Assembly: GCF_905372115.1 (NCBI RefSeq)
Contig: NZ_CAJPNR010000023.1
Span: 1 to 29,075 of the forward strand
Direction of reading: 5' to 3'
Length of the DNA: 29,075 nucleotides
From: an uncultured Streptococcus sp.
Lineage (GTDB): Bacteria; Bacillota; Bacilli; Lactobacillales; Streptococcaceae
The notes beneath the pieces are model-generated. The model saw nothing but the letters and a program-made list of their open reading frames with translations, was not told where the DNA came from and did no database searches. Shown in pieces: positions 1-6,961 of this stretch. Numbering within the stretch: the first letter of the stretch is position 1; the number at the start of each line of letters is the position of its first letter. The translations under genes were made by a program, and so were the position numbers.

Positions 1-1
1 A

Positions 2-59
2 TAAAAAACTTGATGCTCGAACCTGTTCTAGTAAAACAGATTGAGATTCATCAAGTTTG
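2..59 (-). terminator. Probable comX terminator (long inverted repeat)
   Basis: Just after the comX stop, the minus strand has a 10-bp perfect stem (AAACTTGATG at 59-50 pairing with CATCAAGTTT at 15-6). It encloses a second small stem (CTGTT/AACAG) and is followed by a short T-rich run up to the window edge. The stem-plus-T layout suggests an intrinsic terminator, but the loop is long for one. An open frame also starts here (see findings), so the call is tentative. Confidence 0.5.
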
Positions 60-63
60 TTCA

Positions 64-549
64 TTATAAAATCGTATTGTCTTGAAAATCTTTTAAGTGA
101 TTTTTCAAATCTTTGAGCATAGCTCTTCTTCCTTTAAAACGCTCATTGCTCATCAGTCTCTGATAATTATCCAATCCAACATCATCAAGAGTTCTTTTAT
201 AATTGTCAATCGCTTCTCTGAAGGCAACTAACTCATCTAGAAACAATTCTTTTGATTTTAGTCGATGACCAATCTCACTCACTTCTTCATAAAGCTGGCG
301 GTCCAATTTGCGCTTTTGGCTTTCTTGTTTACGAATTTTATCATGTATATGATTCCTGAATTTTGTTTTGAAATATCGATAGAGTTTTTCCTCATCATTT
401 TCAATTCCTTTTTCTTTAAGCAGAAGTTCGTATAAAACTAACATCCCTTCTTGCTCCCAATCGCTATGTTCCCACAAGTGTATATAGTAATCTTTCTTAC
501 ACTTCCAAACTATCCATTTCACCTTCTCATAAGTAGCTTTAAAATCCAT
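64..549 (-). CDS. comX: Competence-specific alternative sigma factor ComX (SigX)
   Basis: 161-aa protein that directs RNA polymerase to late competence (DNA uptake and recombination) promoters carrying the TACGAATA-type box. I recognise it by resemblance to pneumococcal ComX (159 aa): HLWEHSDWEQEGMLVLYELL near the N terminus, the basic YFKTKFRNHIHDKIRKQESQ segment (about residues 59-78), and a C-terminal SNERFKGRR motif typical of its region-4-like part. It belongs to the sigma-70 superfamily but is very short. The start ATG has a strong AAGGAGG ribosome site 4 bases upstream. The gene stands alone after the tRNA-Glu/tRNA-Asn pair and its terminator, so it must have its own promoter. A ComE-type double repeat at 666-695 fits direct control by ComE. 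ftsH-tRNA-comX is a familiar streptococcal arrangement. Confidence 0.95.
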   Translation of the reverse strand: MDFKATYEKVKWIVWKCKKDYYIHLWEHSDWEQEGMLVLYELLLKEKGIENDEEKLYRYFKTKFRNHIHDKIRKQESQKRKLDRQLYEEVSEIGHRLKSKELFLDELVAFREAIDNYKRTLDDVGLDNYQRLMSNERFKGRRAMLKDLKNHLKDFQDNTIL

Positions 550-665
550 AGTTCCTCCTTAAAATTTACTTGGCTTAATTCTACTGTAAATAGAAAGTAA
601 GGTGGGCTTTTTCTTCTAAAAAGCATCTTTTAGGAACTCTTCTGACTCGAATAACTATTTTTAAG

Positions 666-695
666 TCATTTCAGGCACATATTTAGTCATTTGGG
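666..695 (+). promoter_or_regulatory. ComE-binding double repeat upstream of comX
   Basis: Two 9-bp direct repeats, TCATTTCAG (666-674) and TCATTTGGG (687-695), have exactly 12 bp between them (21 bp start to start), the architecture of streptococcal ComE sites. They match the pair found upstream of comC in this window. The repeats read on the plus strand whereas comX is on the minus strand, so the orientation relative to the gene is the reverse of that at comC. The comX-proximal edge lies 116 bp upstream of the comX ATG. Confidence 0.7.
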
Positions 696-722
696 AGGAT
701 TGTGCGAAGTATGAAAGCAAGA

Positions 723-754
723 AAAAAATCAAATGCTTACACATTTGATTTTTT
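723..754 (-). terminator. Terminator after tRNA-Asn (copy 1)
   Basis: Perfect 13-bp stem (ending ATCAAATG/CATTTGAT) with a 6-base loop and an A/T tract on both sides, so it can work on either strand. It ends the minus-strand tRNA-Glu/tRNA-Asn transcript and separates it from comX. Confidence 0.85.
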
Positions 755-762
755 AAACCTAG

Positions 763-836
763 CTCCGCCAGTAGGACTCGAACCTACGACATCATGATTA
801 ACAGTCATGCGCTACTACCAACTGAGCTATGGCGGA
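763..836 (-). tRNA. tRNA-Asn(GTT), copy 1
   Basis: 74-nt cloverleaf on the minus strand. The acceptor stem is TCCGCCA/TGGCGGA, fully paired, with discriminator G. The anticodon loop holds GTT and the T-arm is GTAGG-TTCGAGT-CCTAC. No CCA is encoded, so the CCA-adding enzyme is needed. It is co-transcribed with the tRNA-Glu 5 bp upstream. Confidence 0.95.
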
Positions 837-841
837 TTATA

Positions 842-913
842 TAGTCCGTACGGGATTCGAACCCGTGTTACCGCCGTGAAAAGGCGGTGTCTTAACCCCT
901 TGACCAACGGACC
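842..913 (-). tRNA. tRNA-Glu(TTC), copy 1
   Basis: 72-nt cloverleaf on the minus strand. The acceptor stem is GGTCCGT/ACGGACT (G1-U72 wobble) with discriminator A. The anticodon is TTC in loop CTTTTCA. No CCA is encoded. It is identical to the copy at 21448-21519. Confidence 0.95.
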
Positions 914-941
914 ATTCTTGTCTTTCTGCAGAACATATTCC

Positions 942-969
942 ATTATATCAGCTTTTCTTCCTTTGTCAA
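942..969 (-). promoter_or_regulatory. Promoter of tRNA-Glu/tRNA-Asn copy 1
   Basis: On the minus strand, TTGACA (969-964), a 16-bp spacer and TATAAT (947-942) preceded by TGA (extended -10). This is near-consensus sigma-A and matches the promoter of the second tRNA copy. Confidence 0.85.
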
Positions 970-989
970 TAATTATTTCAGAAAAAGAG

Positions 990-1014
990 AAAAAAGTTGG
1001 AGTTTCTCCAACTT
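990..1014 (-). terminator. ftsH terminator
   Basis: Starting 3 bases after the ftsH stop, the minus strand has a 9-bp stem AAGTTGGAG/CTCCAACTT with a 3-base loop followed by TTTTTC. It ends the long pth-to-ftsH gene run before the tRNA promoter. Confidence 0.85.
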
Positions 1015-1017
1015 CTT

Positions 1018-2997
1018 CTACTCGGAACTTTTTTCTTCCATTTTCGTTTTAATTTCATCATAAGAAAGCGCATGAGCTTCTTTGTCTAATTCAAGTTCAG
1101 ACTCTTCTGGCATTTTGCCAGTTTCATACAATGATTTAATCTGATTGCTATCCAAAGTTTCATATTTAAGAAGCGCTTCAGCAATCAATTTATGAGTTTC
1201 GCGATGGGACTGGATAATCTCTGCAGCTTTGTTACGAGCTTCATTAAGAAGTTCTCTTACTTCTTCATCAATCTCATATGCAGTCTGTTCTGAAATTGAT
1301 TTTTGAGGACTGGCTGCACCAAACATAGCATGATTGCCCTCGTATTGAACTGGACCAAGTTTTTCGCTCATTCCATATTCCGTTACCATACTGCGGGCCA
1401 TCTGAGTTGCCTGTTCAAAGTCGTTAGAAGCACCCGTTGTCTGCACATTAAATATAATTTCTTCAGCCACACGACCACCCATAAGACCAGCTAATTGCTC
1501 TTTCATATCTTCTTTAGATAGAAGCATTTGGTCTTCCTTAGGCAGGGCAATCATATATCCGCCAGCGCGTCCACGAGGGACGATGGTTACTTTATGTACG
1601 ACACGCGCATTTGACAATACCAAACCAACAATAGTATGTCCAGCTTCATGATAAGCAACCATTTGACGATCGCGTTCAGACACCATCTTATCTTTCTTAG
1701 AAGGTCCTGCGATTACCCGGTCTTCTGCTTCATCAATATCATCTGCATCAATGACTTTCTTGTTACGACGAGCAGCAACCAAAGCAGCTTCATTCAAGAC
1801 ATTTTCCAAATCAGCACCAACAAAACCTGGTGTCTGCTGAGCAACTAATTTCAAATCAACATTTTTAGCCAGCGGCTTATTCTTAGCATGAACACGAAGA
1901 ATAGCTTCCCGACCTTTAACATCAGGACGGCCGACCAAGACTTTTCTGTCAAAACGGCCAGCACGCAGCAAGGCTGGGTCCAATACATCCGAACGGTTAG
2001 TAGCAGCAATGATAATGATTCCTTCATTGCCTTCAAAACCATCCATTTCAATCAAGAGCTGATTAAGGGTTTGCTCCCGCTCATCGTTACCACCGCCAAG
2101 TCCAACTCCACGCTGACGACCGACTGCATCGATTTCATCAATGAAGATAATGGCAGGGGCTGCTTTTTTCGCATCCTCAAACAAAGAACGGACACGGCTT
2201 GCTCCGACCCCAACAAACATTTCTACAAAATCAGAACCTGAGATACTGAAGAAAGGAACTCCAGCTTCCCCAGCAACTGCCTTAGCAAGCAAGGTTTTAC
2301 CAGTTCCTGGAGGGCCCTCCAGAAGGACACCGGCAGGAATACGAGCACCTAACTTGGTGTAGCGTTTCCGATCTTTCAAAAACTCAACAACTTCTACTAG
2401 CTCTTGTTTTTCTTCTTCGGCACCAGCTACATCTGAGAAACGAACCTTAATATCTTCTTTGTTAGCAGCACGCGCTTTATTGCGGCCAAAATTCATGGCA
2501 CCGCGGGCACCACCGCCGCCACCTTGATTCATCATGGACATAAAGAAGAAGATGACAATCACAAAAGGAACGATGGAAGTGAGGATTGTAATCCACATTC
2601 CGCTTGAACTTTCACGCTTTATGCTGATTTCAGTGTTATGCTCAGAGGCTAATTTTTGTAAATCAGAAATTGTAATATCTGACGGTAAAAGAATACTTGT
2701 GAATTTTTCTACTTTAGAAATGTTTGGAGTGAAAAATAAAATCCCTGTATCTTCTTTCGATTCCTGAGGTGTTTTGTAAGTACCTGAAATCTCAACGACG
2801 CTGCCATTTGGCTGGTAGCTCATCTCTGTGACATTATTTTCCTTAATTTCCTTCACTAATTCTGTGTAATTGATTTGCTGACTGCGACCTCCAGTATCTC
2901 CTGAGAAGAAATACTGAAACCCTGTCACTAGGACAACAATAATCAGAATATAGAGAAATGGATTTTTTATAAAACCATTGTTTTGCTTATTTTTCAT
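1018..2997 (-). CDS. ftsH: ATP-dependent membrane zinc metalloprotease FtsH
   Basis: 659-aa membrane-anchored AAA+ protease that degrades misfolded membrane proteins and some regulators. Two membrane segments (about 12-31 and 137-155) flank an extracytoplasmic domain. Next come a Gly-rich linker, Walker A GPPGTGKT (228-235), Walker B IIFIDEID (about 283-290), the SRH segment around ATNRSDVLDPALLRAGRFD, and the zinc site HEAGH (450-454). The length is normal for the family. It is the last gene of the pth-mfd-...-tilS-hpt run, starts 18 bp after hpt, and is followed by a terminator. The hpt-ftsH-comX order is conserved in related streptococci. Confidence 0.97.
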   Translation of the reverse strand: MKNKQNNGFIKNPFLYILIIVVLVTGFQYFFSGDTGGRSQQINYTELVKEIKENNVTEMSYQPNGSVVEISGTYKTPQESKEDTGILFFTPNISKVEKFTSILLPSDITISDLQKLASEHNTEISIKRESSSGMWITILTSIVPFVIVIFFFMSMMNQGGGGGARGAMNFGRNKARAANKEDIKVRFSDVAGAEEEKQELVEVVEFLKDRKRYTKLGARIPAGVLLEGPPGTGKTLLAKAVAGEAGVPFFSISGSDFVEMFVGVGASRVRSLFEDAKKAAPAIIFIDEIDAVGRQRGVGLGGGNDEREQTLNQLLIEMDGFEGNEGIIIIAATNRSDVLDPALLRAGRFDRKVLVGRPDVKGREAILRVHAKNKPLAKNVDLKLVAQQTPGFVGADLENVLNEAALVAARRNKKVIDADDIDEAEDRVIAGPSKKDKMVSERDRQMVAYHEAGHTIVGLVLSNARVVHKVTIVPRGRAGGYMIALPKEDQMLLSKEDMKEQLAGLMGGRVAEEIIFNVQTTGASNDFEQATQMARSMVTEYGMSEKLGPVQYEGNHAMFGAASPQKSISEQTAYEIDEEVRELLNEARNKAAEIIQSHRETHKLIAEALLKYETLDSNQIKSLYETGKMPEESELELDKEAHALSYDEIKTKMEEKSSE

Positions 2998-3015
2998 CTA
3001 TTAATAGTAAACCTT

Positions 3016-3558
3016 TTATTTTGTATAAACTTCTTCTTTTAAAATACCAATATATGGAATATTACGATAGTTTTCATTGTAATCTAATCCATATCCAACA
3101 ACAAATTCATTTGGAATTGTGAAACATGTATAATCTGCATCGATTTCAACAATACGGCCTTCTGGTTTATCCAAAAGTGTAGCAATTTTCACTGATGCAG
3201 CATTTCTTTCCTTAAACAAATTGCACAGATTTTTCAAAGTCTGACCAGTATCAATAATATCCTCAACAAATAGGATATCACGTCCTGTGATGTCTTGATC
3301 AATGTCTTTAATAACATTAATGACACCTGAGCTGGCAGTACCACCATGGTAGCTGGAGACCAACATAAAATCAAGCTCAATATGTGTGTCAATATGCTTG
3401 ATTAGCTCAGCCATAAAAGGTACGGAACCTTTTAAGATTCCAACAAAAATTGGATTCTTACCTTGGTAGTCTTTGGTTAATTGCTGACCAAGCTTTTTTG
3501 CAGCATCCACGATTTCTTCATGGGAAATCAATATTTTTTTGATATCTTGTTCTAGCAT
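3016..3558 (-). CDS. hpt: Hypoxanthine-guanine phosphoribosyltransferase
   Basis: 180-aa purine-salvage enzyme joining hypoxanthine or guanine to PRPP to make IMP or GMP. The PRPP-binding motif FVEDIIDTGQTL is clear, and the type I phosphoribosyltransferase fold signatures GILKGSVPFM and SSYHGGTASSG are present. I chose the ATG at 3558, which gives MLEQDIKK and matches homologues and leaves a 4-bp gap after tilS. An ATG 12 bp further upstream (3570) would overlap tilS and add MGKI. The tilS-hpt-ftsH linkage is common in Firmicutes. Confidence 0.95.
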   Translation of the reverse strand: MLEQDIKKILISHEEIVDAAKKLGQQLTKDYQGKNPIFVGILKGSVPFMAELIKHIDTHIELDFMLVSSYHGGTASSGVINVIKDIDQDITGRDILFVEDIIDTGQTLKNLCNLFKERNAASVKIATLLDKPEGRIVEIDADYTCFTIPNEFVVGYGLDYNENYRNIPYIGILKEEVYTK

Positions 3559-3562
3559 AATT

Positions 3563-4840
3563 TTACCCATCTATTTTCTGAATATAAAGTACAGTACTCA
3601 TTATATCACTTTTTAATGCCTTACTCAAATCACTGATAGCAATATTTAAGATTGCTAAAATTTGATGATTTTGTTCCACTATTACAGATGAATTCCGTTC
3701 TTCAAAGGAAACCTTCTTATCAATAAAAAGACGACGAAGTTTCTTGTGATGATCATTCAGCAAAATACTGTCTCCCTCTTTTCGGAAGCGGAGTGTCAGC
3801 GAAGTTTCACGCGAAACAAAAATTTTCTGGATATTTTTACCACTCAAAGGAATCCCGAATGAAAATCGATAATGCCCAAACTCAATCAGATTCTCAAATT
3901 CTAACAAAATTGAATCCATTTTTAAATCGGGCTTACGACTGATTTTTTTAATTTCAAAACACTGGTAATCTTTAACAAGCTCATAGTCTTTTTTCAAAGT
4001 GTGCTGATAATTGGCCTTAGTCCTCAGGATGTTTAAAACTTCCTCAAACTGCTGCTTGCTCAGATTCAGACCAGGAAAGTTTTCGAGATAGTTCTGCAAT
4101 AGAAAACGTTGAACCTGAGGGATTTGCTGATGAAAAACTTGGACATTTTCTATATCTAAATCTCTGGTCAAGTAAGACAAAGCGGTCTGCCAATCTTCGA
4201 TTTCCTTTCCCAGATACCGCAAAGAATCCTTAAATTGTGGATTTTCTTTTTCTAGATCCGGCAGATAAAGATTGCGAATTCGATTTCTGAGATAGTCATT
4301 TTGAAAATTACTGCTATCTTCAAAATGCTGAATATCTGGAAAGTCTGACTTATGAAAAGTAAGTAAAGGACGAATCAGCTCCCCGCAAGCAAAAGACTGG
4401 ACAGCTTTCATGCCGGACAGATGACGAAGTCTAGCTCCACGCAGCAGCCGCATAAAAATAGTCTCAGCTTGGTCATCTGCGTGGTGGGCAGTTACCAAAG
4501 CTGTATAGTGACCCTCCTGCATCACTTTCCCGAAAAAATCATAACGAAACTGCCGAGCAGCATTTTCTGAAAAATTACCAGAAAAACTTGATGTAAAAAT
4601 CTTTACACCAAGCTGTTCCGCAATCTTTACTAATGCCTTTTCTTCTTGATCTGATTCTGGCCGCTGTTTGTGATTGACATGAGCAATCGCAAGATCGATA
4701 GCCAGTTCTTTTTGAGAATCAATCAACAACTGCAGCAGCGTCATAGAATCCAGTCCACCTGATACAGCAACCAAAATTTTTTGATGGTCTTGGAAATACT
4801 TTTTCTTCTGCATTTTTTTAAGAAATTCTTGCTTAATCAT
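3563..4840 (-). CDS. tilS: tRNA(Ile)-lysidine synthetase TilS
   Basis: 425-aa ATP-dependent enzyme that puts lysine on C34 of the minor tRNA-Ile (CAU), changing it from Met to Ile decoding. The N-terminal PP-loop is SGGLDS (27-32), and TAHHADDQAET is a second family motif in the N-terminal catalytic domain. The C-terminal half is the less conserved tRNA-binding part. The start overlaps the stop of the upstream serine-hydrolase gene by 4 bp (ATGA), indicating translational coupling. A parS-like sequence lies inside the gene (3803-3818). Confidence 0.95.
   Translation of the reverse strand: MIKQEFLKKMQKKKYFQDHQKILVAVSGGLDSMTLLQLLIDSQKELAIDLAIAHVNHKQRPESDQEEKALVKIAEQLGVKIFTSSFSGNFSENAARQFRYDFFGKVMQEGHYTALVTAHHADDQAETIFMRLLRGARLRHLSGMKAVQSFACGELIRPLLTFHKSDFPDIQHFEDSSNFQNDYLRNRIRNLYLPDLEKENPQFKDSLRYLGKEIEDWQTALSYLTRDLDIENVQVFHQQIPQVQRFLLQNYLENFPGLNLSKQQFEEVLNILRTKANYQHTLKKDYELVKDYQCFEIKKISRKPDLKMDSILLEFENLIEFGHYRFSFGIPLSGKNIQKIFVSRETSLTLRFRKEGDSILLNDHHKKLRRLFIDKKVSFEERNSSVIVEQNHQILAILNIAISDLSKALKSDIMSTVLYIQKIDG
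3803..3818. promoter_or_regulatory. parS-like site within tilS (one mismatch in core)
   Basis: AGTTTCACGCGAAACA. The core GTTTCACGCGAAAC differs by one base (T to C) from the palindromic ParB site GTTTCACGTGAAAC. It lies about 11.5 kb left of the dnaA region and so pairs with the perfect site at 23333-23350 on the other side. ParB nucleation sites with one deviation are known in Firmicutes. Binding here is inferred. Confidence 0.55.
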
Positions 4841-6120
4841 TTCAGGACTCCATAGACATCGTCTGCTATCTGGGAAATGGTATCATAGTTTGAATTATTA
4901 GTAAAAATGACAATGATAAAAGGAGAATCTGTATAGACAATCGCAGCATCATGCTTGAAATCATAGGCGTCGCCAATTTTATGAGCTACTTTAGCATCAA
5001 TATTTTTAGAAATCCGCTGATTATCATAATTTGTCTGAGACAAGGCATCGATAATCATGCCATTTTGCTCATAGATAGCTTCTAAAACATTTCCAGCCAT
5101 ACGTGAAGATGCTTGTCTTTCTTCCACATCCCACTTCTTTCCAGCTATTTTGTTGATTGTCTGCTGAAAATTTTTATCAGATTGATTGGTCGCATAATAG
5201 CCTAAAATATTGTGGGCAACATTATCTGATTCTTTGGCCACTCGATTTATCAAATCCAGAACTGAATATTCCTTGTCATCAGCTGACTTCGCAATGCTGC
5301 CACTTCCTTCTGGTTCGTAAGCACCAGCAAAATCATTAACTGCTCCAATATACTTGAACTTCTGATCTAAGGAAAGTTTTTTCTGATCCAGCTGTTCCTG
5401 CACATAGTAAAGATAAGGCAGTTTTGTCACACTGGCCGAATACATCTCTTGATCTTGATTGATACCTGCTTCTTTGCCTGTGTCCAGCTGTTTGACATAG
5501 ATAGAATAGTCCGCCTTGTTATACTTACTGCTCAAAATTTCTTGAACTTTGTCCATTCGATTATCAGTCTCATCCAGAAATTCCATAGAAACCCAGCCCT
5601 GTCCTTCAATCTGGGCATAAGTTCCTTTGACTGTCTGGACAATTTGAATAATGTTTACTTTTGTATATGGAGCTACCGTTGTATTAATTTTTTTAGCTCC
5701 GTTGATATTGGCTTTATCATAAAGAGTAAAGCCGGGTTTCAACCACATTTCTTGATGGATATCTTGAATTGACTGGACAGTATCTTCGTAAATTGTGTTT
5801 TTGTCCGCTATCACAAACTGCCCATTTTTCAGCTTGAAAATCGGGACTCCTTCTTCATTTACATAAAATCCAGTTATCTGGATAGGCTGGTCTGGAACTA
5901 GCTTTCCAGCAGTCTTACTCAGAGTAGAATCTGTAAATGTAGGAATTTCTTCATAAACATTAGGATTTGTCGGGATGCTTTCATAATAGCGTCCATACGC
6001 AGTGATTGTAAAATGATATTTTTCTTCCTCGTCTAATACGAAATCTTTTTCAGTACTAATAACTGTGATACTGCTAAATAAAGCTGGCAGCAAAAATATC
6101 AGTAACAAAAGCTTACGCAT
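4837..6120 (-). CDS. Secreted serine hydrolase of the class A beta-lactamase fold
   Basis: 427-aa exported protein. A hydrophobic N-terminal signal (about 4-22) is followed by a region with SH3/GW-like strands (about 40-185) and a C-terminal beta-lactamase-like domain. The catalytic-type motifs are SVTK (230-233), SDN (298-300) and KIG (381-383), which stands where class A enzymes have K[T/S]G. No obvious lipobox or sortase signal is visible. The homologue occupies the same place in other streptococci, between divIC and tilS, and is of uncertain function. A cell-wall role is my inference from its fold, its export and its position next to divIC. The start overlaps the upstream 42-aa orf by 8 bp and the end overlaps tilS by 4 bp. 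Confidence 0.85.
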   Translation of the reverse strand: MRKLLLLIFLLPALFSSITVISTEKDFVLDEEEKYHFTITAYGRYYESIPTNPNVYEEIPTFTDSTLSKTAGKLVPDQPIQITGFYVNEEGVPIFKLKNGQFVIADKNTIYEDTVQSIQDIHQEMWLKPGFTLYDKANINGAKKINTTVAPYTKVNIIQIVQTVKGTYAQIEGQGWVSMEFLDETDNRMDKVQEILSSKYNKADYSIYVKQLDTGKEAGINQDQEMYSASVTKLPYLYYVQEQLDQKKLSLDQKFKYIGAVNDFAGAYEPEGSGSIAKSADDKEYSVLDLINRVAKESDNVAHNILGYYATNQSDKNFQQTINKIAGKKWDVEERQASSRMAGNVLEAIYEQNGMIIDALSQTNYDNQRISKNIDAKVAHKIGDAYDFKHDAAIVYTDSPFIIVIFTNNSNYDTISQIADDVYGVLK

Positions 6121-6241
6121 GTTTTCCCCTTTCCTCTTGATTTTCTTGAAGTTTCAAAGCTTGATTTTTTTCAGCCAGTTCTTCCAATTTCTCATCTGAA
6201 AAGGTCAAGAACTGCTCAATTGTTTTTAGTAAATCTTCCAT
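6113..6241 (-). CDS. Conserved small acidic/coiled-coil protein, 42 aa
   Basis: A complete 42-codon frame beginning MEDLLKTIEQFL and ending QEERGKHA. It starts 2 bp after the divIC stop and overlaps the next gene by 8 bp, filling the only gap in this tightly packed run. The sequence is rich in Glu, Lys and Leu and looks helical (heptad-like LKTIEQFL..EKLEELAEKNQALKL). I recall a similar short hypothetical gene at this place in pneumococcus. Its function is unknown, and the position hints at a link with DivIC or only at translational coupling. Confidence 0.75.
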   Translation of the reverse strand: MEDLLKTIEQFLTFSDEKLEELAEKNQALKLQENQEERGKHA

Positions 6242-6243
6242 AA

Positions 6244-6612
6244 CTACTGCGGTAATAAATCTGGGATAGTATAAATGTACTCACCCTCTTTTGAAAAAGA
6301 GTATTTAGCGCGTGCATACTTAGCAGCATAGCTGTCATCTTTTAACTTTGTTGCTATATCAGATTGATAGACCTTTTCTTCGCTGAGTGTCTGATATTTC
6401 TCCTGGAGTTTAGAATATTGTTCACGACGCTGCAGCAAGGTTTGATAACTCTGGTATAAATTATAGGTAGGTAGAATAAATAATAGAATCACCAAAATCA
6501 GAACCCAGCCCATAAAACGGTTGCGTTTTCGCCGTTCCTGTTCCACATATCTGCGGCGTTGATTTTCATCTTGAATAAAACGATTATTAAGTTGGACGAT
6601 ATTTTTAGGCAT
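6244..6612 (-). CDS. divIC: Septum formation initiator DivIC (FtsB-like)
   Basis: 122-aa bitopic membrane protein of the DivIC/FtsB family that works with FtsL and DivIB in the division complex. It has a basic cytoplasmic N terminus (QRRRYVEQERRKRNR), a membrane segment (about 34-54) and then an extracellular coiled coil (YQTLLQRREQYSKLQEKYQTL), followed by a short C-terminal part. The start overlaps rqcP by 8 bp. The rqcP-divIC pairing is characteristic of Firmicutes. Confidence 0.93.
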   Translation of the reverse strand: MPKNIVQLNNRFIQDENQRRRYVEQERRKRNRFMGWVLILVILLFILPTYNLYQSYQTLLQRREQYSKLQEKYQTLSEEKVYQSDIATKLKDDSYAAKYARAKYSFSKEGEYIYTIPDLLPQ

Positions 6613-6871
6613 CTTCTTCTATCCTTGTTTCACTGACGATTTCGTACATTTTAGCTGCATCTTCTTTTTTAGTACTGTCTTTCATCTCCAGAACCTTTAC
6701 AGTCAAGAGTTTATTACCAAAGCGTACTTCAACCAAGTCATCTACTTTCAAATCTGTTGAGCTCTTGGCCAAGATACCATTCACCTTTATCCGGCCCTTG
6801 TCAGCTACTTCTTTAGCCACTGGACGTCGCTTGATAATCCGTGACACTTTCAAATATTTATCTAATCTCAT
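6605..6871 (-). CDS. rqcP: S4-domain ribosome quality control factor RqcP (YabO/HslR family)
   Basis: 88-aa RNA-binding protein, essentially one S4 domain (MRLDKYLKVSRIIKRRPVAKE.., with DKGRIKVNG) plus an acidic tail. In B. subtilis the homologue binds stalled 50S subunits together with RqcH and supports addition of alanine tails. The assignment rests on the S4 sequence and on the position between mfd and divIC. It is older-annotated as a heat-shock protein 15 type. The coding region overlaps divIC by 8 bp. Confidence 0.9.
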   Translation of the reverse strand: MRLDKYLKVSRIIKRRPVAKEVADKGRIKVNGILAKSSTDLKVDDLVEVRFGNKLLTVKVLEMKDSTKKEDAAKMYEIVSETRIEEDA

Positions 6872-6961
6872 CCTATTACCTCATTTTCTCTTAATTTATT
6901 ATTCTACCATTTTTTGAGAAAAATAGAGCTTAAAAAGCCAAACTTCACTGAATTGTAACCT

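Larger units (their letters stand above)
759..969 (-). repeat. Inverted-repeat copy 1 of the tRNA-Glu/tRNA-Asn module
   Basis: The segment from the promoter -35 to just past tRNA-Asn recurs in inverted orientation at 21389-21602. The tRNA part (759-915 against 21446-21602, 157 bp) is identical except for one base at 768 / 21593. The promoters share TTGACAAAG and a stretch from TGATATAAT through TATGTTCTG, while the bases between the promoter and the tRNA differ. Confidence 0.9.

Noticed and set aside
807..1052. Plus-strand 81-codon open frame
   Set aside because: It runs antisense through two tRNA genes, their promoter and the ftsH terminator; no coding signal.
1888..2362. Overlapping plus-strand open frames opposite ftsH
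   Set aside because: Shadows of the strongly conserved ftsH coding frame.
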